Below, in pieces: positions 1-8,302 of a stretch of 64,000 nt of DNA. The notes beneath the pieces are model-generated. The model ran no database searches. It saw only the letters and a list, made by a program, of their open reading frames with translations, and was not told the origin of the DNA. This DNA is from Bog-257 sp963846715 (GTDB lineage Bacteria > Acidobacteriota > Terriglobia > Terriglobales > Acidobacteriaceae). Both the position numbers and the translations under genes were made by a program. The stretch covers positions 186,001-250,000 of the forward strand of contig CAWJXA010000006.1 in assembly GCA_963846715.1 (NCBI GenBank). Reading direction: 5' to 3'. Within the stretch, counting starts at the first letter, position 1. Each line of letters starts with the position of its first letter.

Positions 1-758
1 TCATCTACTACTTCCTGCTCTCGCCGCCGACCGTGGAATTTATTCAGTATGGCAATACCACCACCTCCAGCGCTTACACCCCCGACAGCAAATTGAACGA
101 GTGGCTGATGGGCAACCTGCTGGGCGTCGGCTTCCCGTACTCGTTCACGGCAACGACGACGCTGCCTTATACCGGCAATGCCCTCGACATCAGCGGTCCG
201 GGCGGCCTCACTTACATCAGCAGCAATACGGGGCAGTTGATTGACGTACGCGGCACTTGCAATCAGGCTCAGGTGCAGACGCCGGCGCTGGCCGCCAACC
301 ATCCGACGCTGCTCAAAGCCATTCCCAATGGAGCGGGTGCAGTAGCCGCCGACTCCCCCGCCATCGATGTGGTGACCACGGGAGCGATTCCAGCGTACTG
401 TCCGCCGACGCCTGCCAATTCGATTACCAGCTATGACCTGGGAGCGGGAGCCTTCAACGCGCAGCAGATGTTTGTCAGCCCCGATACTTCGTATGCGTGG
501 ATCATCAGCGACCTGCCCGAGCTGTTGTCGTTCCAGCTAGCGACCGCGACACCACGCAACATTCCGCTCACCGGCGGAGTGGTGGCCTACACTGGCGGGA
601 TCACGCTCGATAGCGCGCAGGTTTACGTTGGAACCAGCGACCTTACCGTGCACCGCATCGATGTAGCCAGTGGCGCCGACGTGCAGCAGATCGCGGTCGG
701 CCTCAAGAGCCCCAACGGCAATGCGGTCGCTCCCAATCTGGTGAGTGTGGTGCCGTAG
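1..758 (+). CDS. C-terminal part of a secreted beta-propeller/Ig-like protein (5' truncated by window edge)
   Basis: The reading frame is open from base 3 to the stop at 756-758, with no stop before the first possible start (GTG at 33), so the gene begins outside the window. About 250 residues are visible. The composition (Ser, Thr, Gly, Ala, Val rich, few charged residues) and repeated phrases such as YVGTSDLTVHRID and VTTGAIPAYCPP resemble extracellular YVTN/NHL-like propeller repeats common in acidobacterial surface lipoproteins. There are no catalytic motifs, so the exact family is not assigned. It is transcribed away from the convergent PEP-CTERM gene downstream. Confidence 0.6.
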   Translation, partial: IYYFLLSPPTVEFIQYGNTTTSSAYTPDSKLNEWLMGNLLGVGFPYSFTATTTLPYTGNALDISGPGGLTYISSNTGQLIDVRGTCNQAQVQTPALAANHPTLLKAIPNGAGAVAADSPAIDVVTTGAIPAYCPPTPANSITSYDLGAGAFNAQQMFVSPDTSYAWIISDLPELLSFQLATATPRNIPLTGGVVAYTGGITLDSAQVYVGTSDLTVHRIDVASGADVQQIAVGLKSPNGNAVAPNLVSVVP

Positions 759-880
759 GGCCGGACTTGTGGGACGGGCAGGACTAACTTGATAGACGGT
801 GATCTTTTCGAACTCTGGTTTCCTACAAAGTAGAGGAAGGAGGCCGGAGCAGGGCGAATTCCCGGCCCGCTTACCCGGAG

Positions 881-1552
881 TCAGACTCTCAGCTTGCGGC
901 GCAAGACGCCAGCCAAGCCGAGAATGCCAGAACCGAACAGCAGGATGCTGCCAGGTTCAGGCGTTGTCGCGACAGTGAAAGAGGCTCCAACAACAATGAA
1001 GGAGTCATCGTTGTAGTTCCAGTCGGAGTGTATTACCGGTAGGTCTTCCATGCCGACGTAAGTGCCGGCCGGAAAGTCGAAGCCATTGAGCACTCCGCCA
1101 CTAAACATCGTGGCATAAGCATGATTGGTCCCGTCCTCGCTGAGACTCGGGTCCGACGCGAGGATAATTCCACCCTGGGTGTAGTTTATCAATTCGAAGA
1201 CCAGAGTATCGCCAGCATTGGCGGCTCCAAAATCGGCCATTGTGCCGATCGTTGTGGTCTGGTTCTCAAGTACCCACGGGCCGATCGTACCCGTCGTCGT
1301 GTCGACCATGCGAACAAAGTCGTCGTCGTCCGCACTACCTTTGCTGACAAAGTAGCCATTGATGTCGCCGGTTGAAGTTGCTGTGAAAATATTGGTTGGA
1401 GCAATCGTGCCGACGTCACAGTACGGAATACATCCATCCGCAAACGCCGGCAATGAACAAATAACAACGGCTAACACGATCGCGGTCGCCAGCAAACTCT
1501 GGCGTTGTAGTTGGGGAATCCTCGAACAATGGTACATACGGGCAGTCTTCAT
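881..1552 (-). CDS. PEP-CTERM sorting-domain exported protein
   Basis: 223 aa with an N-terminal signal peptide (basic start, hydrophobic stretch around residues 20-36, ending near SLPAFADG). The C-terminus is a textbook PEP-CTERM tripartite signal: TPEPGS, then a hydrophobic helix (LFGSGILGLAG), then the basic tail RRKLRV. Such proteins are recognised by exosortase EpsH/XrtA, cleaved and displayed on or released from the surface. The middle is a low-complexity, Asp/Thr/Gly-rich domain of unknown function. No exosortase gene lies in the window, so the sorting enzyme must be elsewhere. The family call is secure from the C-terminus; the specific role is unknown. Confidence 0.85.
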   Translation of the reverse strand: MKTARMYHCSRIPQLQRQSLLATAIVLAVVICSLPAFADGCIPYCDVGTIAPTNIFTATSTGDINGYFVSKGSADDDDFVRMVDTTTGTIGPWVLENQTTTIGTMADFGAANAGDTLVFELINYTQGGIILASDPSLSEDGTNHAYATMFSGGVLNGFDFPAGTYVGMEDLPVIHSDWNYNDDSFIVVGASFTVATTPEPGSILLFGSGILGLAGVLRRKLRV

Positions 1553-1765
1553 CGTGATCTCCTTATCGTTGAGATAATCTAGCGATCACGCCCCGCTTCC
1601 CCAAGCGTTCGAATGGTCGGTAACTTAACAGCTTTCGCCCAAATTGCGTGCATCGTGTTCCTTCTCTACCTGAAAGTCAAGGAATTCTTGCGGAGGGACA
1701 AATCGACGGTTAAGCACTGAAGCAGGCGAGAAACACATCTTGTTGGCTTGGTGGCCCAGCCGTCC

Positions 1766-2200
1766 CTACTTCTGCTTCTTCGCCTCGCCCAATTCGCGGC
1801 TTACGCTGTCGAGTACGCCGTTGATGAATTGCACCGATTCCGGCGTGGAGAAACGGCGCGCAATTTCCAGGGCTTCATTGATCACCACCGCGGGCGGGGT
1901 CTCCGGGTATCCCAAGAACTCGGCCACGCCGGCGCGCAGAAGATTGCGATCGACGGCGGCCATTCGCTCCATGCGCCAATGCTCGGCGTTGCGTTCGATC
2001 AGCTGGTCGATTTCTTCCTGGCGTGCGGCGGCGATGCCGAAAAGGTCGTCGGCAAAGCCGCGCACTTTGTCATCGAGGTCCTGGCGTTCACTCCAGAACG
2101 ACTGCCGCACCTGGTCGGGATTCTGCCCTCCCATGTCGAGCTGAAACAACATCTGCAGCGCCAATTCGCGCGACTTCCTGCGAGTGCCGGCCTTGGTCAT
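1766..2200 (-). CDS. nusB: transcription antitermination protein NusB
   Basis: 144 aa, the usual NusB length. The N-terminal RRKSRELALQMLFQLD and C-terminal ESVQFINGVLDSV segments are characteristic of the all-helical NusB fold. NusB binds boxA RNA with NusE (S10) in the rRNA antitermination complex. It overlaps the end of the upstream ribH-type gene by 4 bases (ATGA arrangement), the ribH-nusB pairing found in many bacteria, so the two are almost certainly co-transcribed and translationally coupled. Confidence 0.95.
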   Translation of the reverse strand: MTKAGTRRKSRELALQMLFQLDMGGQNPDQVRQSFWSERQDLDDKVRGFADDLFGIAAARQEEIDQLIERNAEHWRMERMAAVDRNLLRAGVAEFLGYPETPPAVVINEALEIARRFSTPESVQFINGVLDSVSRELGEAKKQK

Positions 2201-3057
2201 CGCTTGCCGTCCGCTGCGGTAGCCGCCAGATTGGAAACCTGCTGGCGTAGGGTCGCCATTTCCACCGCTGCCAGCCCGGCCTCAAATCCCTTGTTGCCAG
2301 CCTTCAGACCAGCGCGGTCGATGGCCTGCTCCAGCGTGTCACAAGTCAACACTCCGAATGCGTGTGGCACCCCAGTCTCCTGCGCCGACTGACCCACGCC
2401 GCGGGTCACTTCATTGGCGATGACTTCGTAATGCAACGTCCCGCCGCGCAACAGGCAGCCAATGCAGATGACGGCATGGTAGAGGCCGCTCTCGGCAAGT
2501 TGCCGCGCCGCAGTGGGGATCTCGAACGCTCCCGGCACGTGAACGATGGTGATGTCGTCGGCATTGGCGCCGCACTGCCGCAACGCCAGCAGCGCGCCGT
2601 CCAGCAGACGCTCGGTAATGAAGGAATTAAACCGGCTCACTACAATGGCGAAACGTTTGTCAGTAGCGTTCAGCGAAGCTTCCAGGCCTCGGCTGTCCCC
2701 GGTTTTCTTTGCGTAGGTCAGGAAGCCGACGCGCAGCCCGCTCACTTCCACTTCGAACAGGCGCGCGCCGTACGGGGTGGCGCCGACTTCGCGACGAATC
2801 TTCACGCCGAGCTTTTTGGCAATCTGATATGCACCATCGGCATCGGAGACTTCCACCATCGCGTCGACGCTGGGCGTATCGGAAGCAGCGAGGAATTCAA
2901 TGCCCCCGCTGGGGGCCAGCATCTCGACGCCATGGTTGCCGCCCTCGTGCCACTCATTGCCCGGCGCAAAGCCCAAGGCGCGGAACAACTCCAGCGCCGG
3001 CTGCAAGTCATCCAGCGTCTTGCCGGCGACGCGTGGAAGGATGATAGATCGGATCAT
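2197..3057 (-). CDS. ribH: VOC/glyoxalase-like domain fused to 6,7-dimethyl-8-ribityllumazine synthase
   Basis: 286 aa in one uninterrupted frame. Residues about 1-115 resemble a single glyoxalase/VOC unit (start MIRSIILPRV, then LFRALGFAPGNEWHEGG and GARLFEVEVSGLRVGFL). Residues about 130-280 are lumazine synthase: GAFEIP at 177-181, the substrate and catalytic region GCLLRGGTLHYEV with the conserved His at 209, and the C-terminal KAGNKGFEA near 252-260. RibH joins ArP and dihydroxybutanone phosphate in the penultimate step of riboflavin synthesis. Stand-alone RibH is about 155 aa, so the first 130 residues are extra. No start codon is visible at the domain junction (residues 112-135), which argues against two separate genes. 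The function of the VOC part is unknown. Confidence 0.88.
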   Translation of the reverse strand: MIRSIILPRVAGKTLDDLQPALELFRALGFAPGNEWHEGGNHGVEMLAPSGGIEFLAASDTPSVDAMVEVSDADGAYQIAKKLGVKIRREVGATPYGARLFEVEVSGLRVGFLTYAKKTGDSRGLEASLNATDKRFAIVVSRFNSFITERLLDGALLALRQCGANADDITIVHVPGAFEIPTAARQLAESGLYHAVICIGCLLRGGTLHYEVIANEVTRGVGQSAQETGVPHAFGVLTCDTLEQAIDRAGLKAGNKGFEAGLAAVEMATLRQQVSNLAATAADGKR

Positions 3058-3170
3058 AGAACCCAGATCCTATTCTAACTGGCGAAGAGCTGGAGGTTGA
3101 TCCGCCAGAAAGTCTTCAGATTCACATGGCAGACTCCATGCCCGGCGGGATCGATCCAATGCCTCAAGAA

Positions 3171-3509
3171 TTACCCTTTGCGAGATGCGGGCTGCCGCCT
3201 CGATTGCACGAATGCGCGTAGCACATTGTTCATAAGCGTTTGATAACCTCTGCCGCTGGCCCTGAACCACGACAGCACGTCATGGTCAATGCGAATATTG
3301 ATATGTTCTTTCGGAGCGGGGACACCCATAATGGCCTGCGTCCAATCGGGTTCTCCACGAACGTCATCAACATCTGCCCGTATCGACGCTTCGAGTTTCT
3401 TGCCGATCGTCGCATTGGCTTTGCGCCAATTCGTTCGGTCTTCGCCTCGCTCAATCTTGGCTTTGATCTGTTTCGCCGTATAGCGCACGGTATCGCCTTT
3501 CTTCCGCAT
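3171..3509 (-). CDS. brnA: BrnA-type antitoxin of a BrnTA module
   Basis: About 112 aa from the ATG at 3509, chosen because AAGGAG lies a suitable distance upstream; an upstream in-frame start at 3533 would add eight residues. The C-terminal half has the BrnA signature: PKEHINIRIDHDVLSWFRA followed by GRGYQTLMNNVLRAF, a ribbon-helix-helix DNA-binding domain that represses its own operon and neutralises BrnT. The first half is a charged, Lys-rich segment. It overlaps the end of brnT by about 59 bases, the toxin-first order typical of BrnTA. Confidence 0.85.
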   Translation of the reverse strand: MRKKGDTVRYTAKQIKAKIERGEDRTNWRKANATIGKKLEASIRADVDDVRGEPDWTQAIMGVPAPKEHINIRIDHDVLSWFRASGRGYQTLMNNVLRAFVQSRRQPASRKG

Positions 3510-3744
3510 CTCTGGCTCTCCTTGCTGTGACAATTCGCACGGTAGAATCTCGCCACGTCCACACTACGGCAAAGAATTTTCCTTCGATCGGGCCAACGCT
3601 CAGAAAGCGCTCTTCCTCACCTCGTGGCGTCGGTACCGTAAGCAGTGGACGGCCATCGAAAAGACTGAAGGCCACGCGGAGAAAATCTATTCCCCGCTCG
3701 GCCAGCACCCATTCGCGCTTTGATTCGTCCCAGCTAAATTCCAC
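3451..3744 (-). CDS. brnT: BrnT-type ribonuclease toxin
   Basis: 97 aa with a GTG start. Opening EFSWDESKREWVLAERGIDF, the internal FAVVWTWRDSTVRIVTARRA and the ending ERRYRALYGE match the BrnT family (RelE-like fold RNase, usual length 90-100 aa). It precedes and overlaps brnA. A good promoter sits immediately upstream, with the -10 element so close to the GTG that the transcript may be leaderless. Convergent or divergent partners do not suggest any other role. Confidence 0.87.
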   Translation of the reverse strand: MEFSWDESKREWVLAERGIDFLRVAFSLFDGRPLLTVPTPRGEEERFLSVGPIEGKFFAVVWTWRDSTVRIVTARRARDAEERRYRALYGETDQSQD

Positions 3745-3750
3745 GATGCC

Positions 3751-3779
3751 AGTATACCCACAATTGTATCCACAGCCAA
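3751..3779 (-). promoter_or_regulatory. promoter and probable operator of brnTA
   Basis: On the minus strand TTGGCT (3779-3774) and TATACT (3756-3751) are separated by exactly 17 bases. The spacer holds the palindrome ACAATTGT, a plausible BrnA-binding site. The expected transcription start falls at about 3744-3745, on the GTG start codon itself. Confidence 0.55.
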
Positions 3780-3925
3780 GGACCAGTTGGGGGGAGCCGC
3801 CTGCGGTGTCCTTATCGTGGGCTTCTTATCGCGACAATCAAAGCAGGCTTTGCCGCGCCCCTTCAAGATATCGGCTGCACAATGGAAGTTGGTCCCCACC
3901 CCGCAAGCGACAGCGGAAAGCTATG

Positions 3926-5167
3926 CTACTCGTACCGCAGCGCTTCAATCGGGTCCAGCCGCGAGGCCTTGATTGCGGGCAGCATTCCGCTCACCAGGCC
4001 GACCAACGTCAGAATGATGGTCGCAATGAAGACGATCTTGGGATCGATGATGAGCCGGATGTCCGCGGCCTCGGCATTCTTGGCTACGGCGCTGTAGAAA
4101 GTGAGACGGCCTACGCCGATGGAAATTGCATAGGCCATCGCGATACCCGCGATACCGCCGGCGAAAGTAATGGCCAGAGCTTCCGCCAGGAACTGAAACA
4201 GAATGTCGCGCCTACGGCCGCCCAGAGCTTTCTCCACGCCGATCTCGCGCGTGCGTTGGGTCACCGACACCAGCATGATGTTCATCAGCCCGACGCCGCC
4301 GATGCCGAGCGTCAGCGTCCCAATGAATGCCAGCAGAACCTGCAAACCGGCGGTGATGATCTGAAACTGCTTCAACTGCTTCATCATGTTGAAGACGAAT
4401 ACGGCGCGCTTGTCGTCGGGCTTAAAGTTGTACTGCTGGGCGAGTACTTCCCGCACTTGATGCTCCACCAGTTCGTACTCATTGCCTTCGTAGTCGAGCC
4501 AGATGCCGTCCAGGTAGTGCGTGTCCTTGAAATCGCTCATGGTGCTGAACGGGATATAGATGACCTTGTTGACGCTGTCATCGCCCTCCTGCATATGCGG
4601 TGCGAGAATACCCACCACCCGATAGCTGATGCCGTCGATACGTATGTACTGGCCCAGGGCGGGCTGGCCGGAGAAGAGCTTGGTCTTGGCGTCGGAAGCG
4701 ATGACCGCCACTCGCGCCCGCGAAAGCTCGTCATCCTCATTCATCAAGCGGCCTTCGCCCAGGGTCAAGGCCTGGATCTTGAACATGCTGGGATAAACGC
4801 CGTTGATGGGAAGTGTGTAGGTGCGAACATCCTGTTGCACCACGCAATCCTTGTTCACCACCGGAGTAATGCGCTTGACCAGCGGAGCGGCGTTCACAAT
4901 GCGATCGATGTCGTCAAAGGTGAACTTGATCTTGGTACCGGCCTTTTGCCCGCCGGCCTGTTGTGAAGTGCGCCCGGGAAAGACACCGATGATGCGCGTG
5001 CCCCAGTTGGCGAAGATGGTGTCGATGGCGCGGCCAAAGCCTGCGCCGTAGGCCAGCAGCAGAACCACCGTCGCGATCCCCCAAGCCATTCCCAGCATGG
5101 TCAGCGCGGTGCGCCGCCGATTGTGGCGCATGGCACCGTAAGCCTGTGTCATCAGATCTTTGACCAT
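3926..5167 (-). CDS. MacB/FtsX-type ABC transporter permease
   Basis: 413 aa with the MacB architecture: one N-terminal transmembrane helix (about 20-42, LTMLGMAWGIATVVLLLAYG), a large periplasmic MacB_PCD domain, then an FtsX domain with three helices from about residue 275 including GIGGVGLMNIMLVSV and the motif TQRTREIGVEKALGG, ending in ASRLDPIEALRYE. Such permeases couple cytoplasmic ATP hydrolysis to periplasmic work (export of antibiotics, lipoproteins or other substrates). The second permease ends two bases before this start, so they form an operon and probably a heterodimer. No ATPase gene is adjacent. Confidence 0.9.
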   Translation of the reverse strand: MVKDLMTQAYGAMRHNRRRTALTMLGMAWGIATVVLLLAYGAGFGRAIDTIFANWGTRIIGVFPGRTSQQAGGQKAGTKIKFTFDDIDRIVNAAPLVKRITPVVNKDCVVQQDVRTYTLPINGVYPSMFKIQALTLGEGRLMNEDDELSRARVAVIASDAKTKLFSGQPALGQYIRIDGISYRVVGILAPHMQEGDDSVNKVIYIPFSTMSDFKDTHYLDGIWLDYEGNEYELVEHQVREVLAQQYNFKPDDKRAVFVFNMMKQLKQFQIITAGLQVLLAFIGTLTLGIGGVGLMNIMLVSVTQRTREIGVEKALGGRRRDILFQFLAEALAITFAGGIAGIAMAYAISIGVGRLTFYSAVAKNAEAADIRLIIDPKIVFIATIILTLVGLVSGMLPAIKASRLDPIEALRYE

Positions 5168-5169
5168 GA

Positions 5170-6417
5170 CTACTCCTGCCTCAGGGCTTCCACCGGCTGC
5201 AACAACGAGGCTTTGCGCGCGGGATAGAGTCCGGCAAAAATTCCAGCCAGCGCGAGCGTTCCAATAGCAAGGCCCGCCGACATGTACGACATGGTGGGAG
5301 GATCGAAGCCGGGCACCTGTCCCATGCCGCTCATGGCATGCATTAGCAGCGCCGCGCCGCCCATGCCGATAGCTCCGCTCATCAGCGTAAGGAAAGCTCC
5401 CTCCAGGAAGAACTGCAACAGGATGCTGCGGTTCGTCGCACCCAGCGCTTTACGCAATCCGATCTCACGTGTGCGCTCGCTGACCGCCACCAGCATGATG
5501 TTGACGATGCCAATCGCGCCCAGAGTCAGCGTCACCAGCCCCACGCCGCCGAGGAAGATGTCCATCACGTCGAAAATCTTGCCCACGGTTTCCGCGTTCT
5601 TGACAGTGTCCCAGTCCTCGAAGGCATCTTCATCGCGCCAGTCGAAACCATGATTGCGGGCAACGATCTTACGAACTTCCTCGCGGGCGATAGCGTGTTC
5701 GTCACGTACTCGCGGACGATAGTTCAGGAACGACACGGCGTCCTGCTGCTGTTCTCCGGCCAAGGGGAAAAACTGGTGCATCATGGTGTAGGTAAGAAAA
5801 ACGCGGTTGTTGGTGGAATTATCATCGCCGTGGCCTACCCGCTGCACCACTCCGACGACCTCGAAGCGAATTCCATTCAGCAGGATCGCGCTGCCCACTG
5901 CCGTCCGGCCCCGGGGAAGAGGTTCTTCACCATCTCGTCCCCAACCACGCACACGAAGCGCTTCTGGGCATCGTCGGCCTCGTTCAGCCAGCGGCCCGCT
6001 GTCGAGCGGCAAGTAACGAATGGTGTTGAAGTGCGGTGGAACCCCCACCACCTCGCCGTTGGTGTTGCCGTAGTCGCTGACTTCGCGAATGTCCGTCCTC
6101 CGCAGCACCGGCGCCACGGCGCGCACGTGCGGGGCTTCGCGCTGAATGTCGAGGTAGTCCTGATAAGTCAGGTGATAGTCGCGGCCGGAACTCATGTTGC
6201 CGGCGACCGCGGGGGCCCGTCCGGGAAACATGAACATGATGTCTTCGCCCAGCGAGTTCAACTCACGACGGTTGCCGGAGCGAAAGCCTTCGCCCAGTCC
6301 CACCAGCAGCAATAGAGAACCCACTCCCCAGGCAATGCCGAACATAGTGAGGAACGAGCGCAGCTTGTGCGCCCACAAGGTTCGCAACATCTGTCGCAGA
6401 ATCTCGAAAAATAGCAT
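5170..6417 (-). CDS. MacB/FtsX-type ABC transporter permease (internally frame-shifted stretch)
   Basis: 415 aa, same layout as its downstream partner: N-terminal helix (FLTMFGIAWGVGSLLLLVGLG), periplasmic domain, FtsX helices and SERTREIGLRKALGAT, ending in KASLLQPVEALRQE. Between about 5905 and 5997 the protein becomes Arg/Gly/Pro-rich and unlike the family. The neighbouring frame there reads a normal MacB segment (RWLNEADDAQKRF, then VVGDEMVKNLFPG), so two compensating indels bracket roughly 30 codons. The ATPase subunit is not encoded next to it. Likely the first gene of a two-gene minus-strand operon. Confidence 0.88.
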   Translation of the reverse strand: MLFFEILRQMLRTLWAHKLRSFLTMFGIAWGVGSLLLLVGLGEGFRSGNRRELNSLGEDIMFMFPGRAPAVAGNMSSGRDYHLTYQDYLDIQREAPHVRAVAPVLRRTDIREVSDYGNTNGEVVGVPPHFNTIRYLPLDSGPLAERGRRCPEALRVRGWGRDGEEPLPRGRTAVGSAILLNGIRFEVVGVVQRVGHGDDNSTNNRVFLTYTMMHQFFPLAGEQQQDAVSFLNYRPRVRDEHAIAREEVRKIVARNHGFDWRDEDAFEDWDTVKNAETVGKIFDVMDIFLGGVGLVTLTLGAIGIVNIMLVAVSERTREIGLRKALGATNRSILLQFFLEGAFLTLMSGAIGMGGAALLMHAMSGMGQVPGFDPPTMSYMSAGLAIGTLALAGIFAGLYPARKASLLQPVEALRQE

Positions 6418-6702
6418 CGCCTGAACCTGGACTCCGTTATCTAGGTATACGCAATTACAGGACGCTAAGTTCCTGAATCACCGGGCTTCCAACGTCTATT
6501 GGACAGCAAGTAGAAGGCAAACGATAGCAATCTGAGACCAGTAACAGAATGTTTATTTGAATTGCTGAAAGTTGTGGAAAAAGGTACCTGGGGCTGCGAA
6601 ACCCCAACGGATTCGGTTATAGTTGAAGCTGTAGTAGCGGCCGCGACTATTCGTAGAGCGCGGACCGGCTGCAAATTTTATTGGGTCTAGGAGTTACGTA
6701 CG

Positions 6703-7002
6703 ATGCCGAAAGCAACACGAGCCAATGATGGCACCACGCCGAAAAAACGGAGCCGCAAAACCACTCCCGAAGCCGGGAATGGCACCCAGCCGGAGAATGG
6801 TAATGGCGCTCAGCTGGCGCAACCCGTAGCCACGACGTCGCCCGAATTAGCTCATGGGTCTAACGCCTCGCCAGTGGTAGAGGAGAAGATCCGCGTTCGC
6901 GCCTATGAGCTTTATTTGCAACGTGGAGGCCGCGGCGGTTCTCCCGAGCAGGACTGGATGCGAGCCAAGGAAGAGATTTGCGGCCAGCAGCGTACTGCCT
7001 AG
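6703..7002 (+). CDS. DUF2934 family protein
   Basis: 99 aa. The first 60 residues are basic and low complexity (Lys, Arg, Thr, Asn, Gly). The last 40 contain the DUF2934 signature IRVRAYELYLQRGGRGGSPEQDW followed by RAKEEI. DUF2934 proteins are small, of unknown biochemical function, and frequent in Acidobacteriota and some Proteobacteria. The spacing of 30 bases to the response regulator downstream suggests possible co-transcription. Confidence 0.8.
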   Translation: MPKATRANDGTTPKKRSRKTTPEAGNGTQPENGNGAQLAQPVATTSPELAHGSNASPVVEEKIRVRAYELYLQRGGRGGSPEQDWMRAKEEICGQQRTA

Positions 7003-7032
7003 CCCTTTAAGGCAACCAGCAGTCACTTTGGG

Positions 7033-7434
7033 TTGAATAAATACGTGGACTCTTTGAACCAGGTCCTTCTGGTTGACGACAACGCGTTGCAATTGAGCGT
7101 CCGCGAAGCCGTGTTGCGGAACGCGGGGTTCCAGGTATCCATCGCCACCAGTGCCGAAAGCGCCCTGGCTACCCTCCGCATCCTGCGTAGTCGCATCGGC
7201 GTTATCGTCACCGATCACCTAATGCCAGGGTGTCCGGGCCCCGAATTCGTCTGCAAAATACGCGCCGAAGGCGACTGGATTCCCGTTATTGTACTGAGTG
7301 GCCTGCCGGAAGCTATGTCCGAGTATGCCGGACTGGACGTCATCTTCCGGGCAAAACCCTTCCCGCCGCCGGAACTTATCGAATTGGTGCGGTCGAGCCT
7401 GGGCAAAGCCAATCGCCAGCGCGGCGCCGCTTAG
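7033..7434 (+). CDS. receiver-only response regulator
   Basis: 133 aa consisting of a single CheY-like receiver domain: acidic pair D15-D16 in VLLVDDNA, phospho-acceptor Asp61 in VIVTDHLMPG, Ser89 in IVLSG and Lys108 in FRAKPF. There is no output domain, so it would act by protein-protein contact or phosphotransfer. The start is TTG at 7033 or GTG at 7045; neither has a strong ribosome-binding site. No histidine kinase lies beside it. A perfect short hairpin (GTTGGCC/GGCCAAC) follows the stop codon without a T-run. Confidence 0.85.
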   Translation: MNKYVDSLNQVLLVDDNALQLSVREAVLRNAGFQVSIATSAESALATLRILRSRIGVIVTDHLMPGCPGPEFVCKIRAEGDWIPVIVLSGLPEAMSEYAGLDVIFRAKPFPPPELIELVRSSLGKANRQRGAA

Positions 7435-7611
7435 TTGGCCAGGAGGGCCAACAGCTGCTGTCCTTCCTGGAGTGGAAATCACTCGGCCATGTGACCCGAA
7501 TCACATGGCGCTGTGCGCTCAAAAGAGCTATCCTTAACCCATTCGCAGGAGATTCTGCCCTGCCCTGACGCTTTGCGGCCGGGCAGCCAGCAGCTCAGAA
7601 GGTGCAGGTCA

Positions 7612-8067
7612 ATGTCGGATCAGGGACGAAGGTACGTGCGCTTTGGCGCGGTGATCGCCGTAATTCTTGTGGCTCTTGGATATCTCGCCTATACCGGCGT
7701 GCAGGACAGCAAGAGCTACTACGTCACCATCAAGGAACTGGACGGCATGGGCAACGGTGCCTACAGCAAGCGGCTGCGGGTGGCGGGAAACGTTCAGCCC
7801 GGATCGATCAAGCGCCAGGGTACGCACCTGGAGTTCCTGCTGGTTGAGCAAGACCGCACCCTGCCGGTGGTCTACAACGGCAGCGAAGCACCGCCCGACA
7901 CCTTCAAAGATAATGCGCAGGCCCTGGCGGAAGGAAAATTTGGACGCGATGGGGTCTTCCGCGCTACCAACATTCAAGCCAAGTGCGCTTCGAAGTACGC
8001 TCCCAAACCTGGGCAGACCGGCGCCCCTTCGGCGGCTGAGGGCACTCCGCAGAAAGCCGCGCTCTAA
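7612..8067 (+). CDS. ccmE: cytochrome c maturation haem chaperone CcmE, Cys-type
   Basis: About 151 aa from ATG 7612, which has AGAAGGTG-like pairing upstream. One N-terminal membrane anchor (residues 11-27, FGAVIAVILVALGYLAY), then the OB-fold domain (SKRLRVAGNVQPGSIKR; LEFLLVEQDRTLPVVYNG; GVFRATNIQAKC). The haem-binding motif is C125-ASK-Y129, i.e. CxxxY, instead of the His-based HxxxY of E. coli CcmE. The Cys form is known from archaea and some Deltaproteobacteria (System I*). It heads a cluster with ccmA, ccmB, ccmC and a ccmD-like gene, and would carry haem on the periplasmic face. Confidence 0.92.
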   Translation: MSDQGRRYVRFGAVIAVILVALGYLAYTGVQDSKSYYVTIKELDGMGNGAYSKRLRVAGNVQPGSIKRQGTHLEFLLVEQDRTLPVVYNGSEAPPDTFKDNAQALAEGKFGRDGVFRATNIQAKCASKYAPKPGQTGAPSAAEGTPQKAAL

Positions 8068-8086
8068 AGGAGGGTAGAATAGCTCT

Positions 8087-8296
8087 GTGAGCAACACCCA
8101 GTTCTTCACTGCGCTCTGCTTGCCGCTGGTTGTGATTCTCCTCGGCTTTCACTTTCAGAACACCAGCATTCGCGATCTACGCTCCGACATGAATATGCGC
8201 TTCAGTCGTTTCGATCAAAAGTTCGACGATCTAACGAATACGGTGGTAGATGTTGATAACCGTCTGGTTCGCGTCGAAGAACGGCTAAAGCTCTGA
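8087..8296 (+). CDS. small membrane protein with C-terminal coiled coil
   Basis: 69 aa, GTG start with AAGGAGGG about 10 bases upstream. A single hydrophobic helix (TALCLPLVVILLGFHF) is followed by a heptad-patterned charged region (DMNMRFSRFDQKFDDLTNTV, then VDNRLVRVEERLKL) likely to form a coiled coil. It sits between ccmE and ccmA in the same direction with gaps of 19 and 6 bases, so it belongs to the ccm operon. I do not recognise the family. A scaffold or assembly role is inference only. Confidence 0.65.
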   Translation: MSNTQFFTALCLPLVVILLGFHFQNTSIRDLRSDMNMRFSRFDQKFDDLTNTVVDVDNRLVRVEERLKL

Positions 8297-8302
8297 TCGG
8301 CG

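Noticed and set aside
3527..4966. Long plus-strand open frame of 479 codons
   Set aside because: It is the antisense of the first permease gene, with low-complexity His/Gln/Asp-rich translation and no family features; the minus-strand protein is clearly MacB-type.
7433..7451. Terminator after the response regulator
   Set aside because: A perfect GTTGGCC/GGCCAAC hairpin is present, but no T-run follows.
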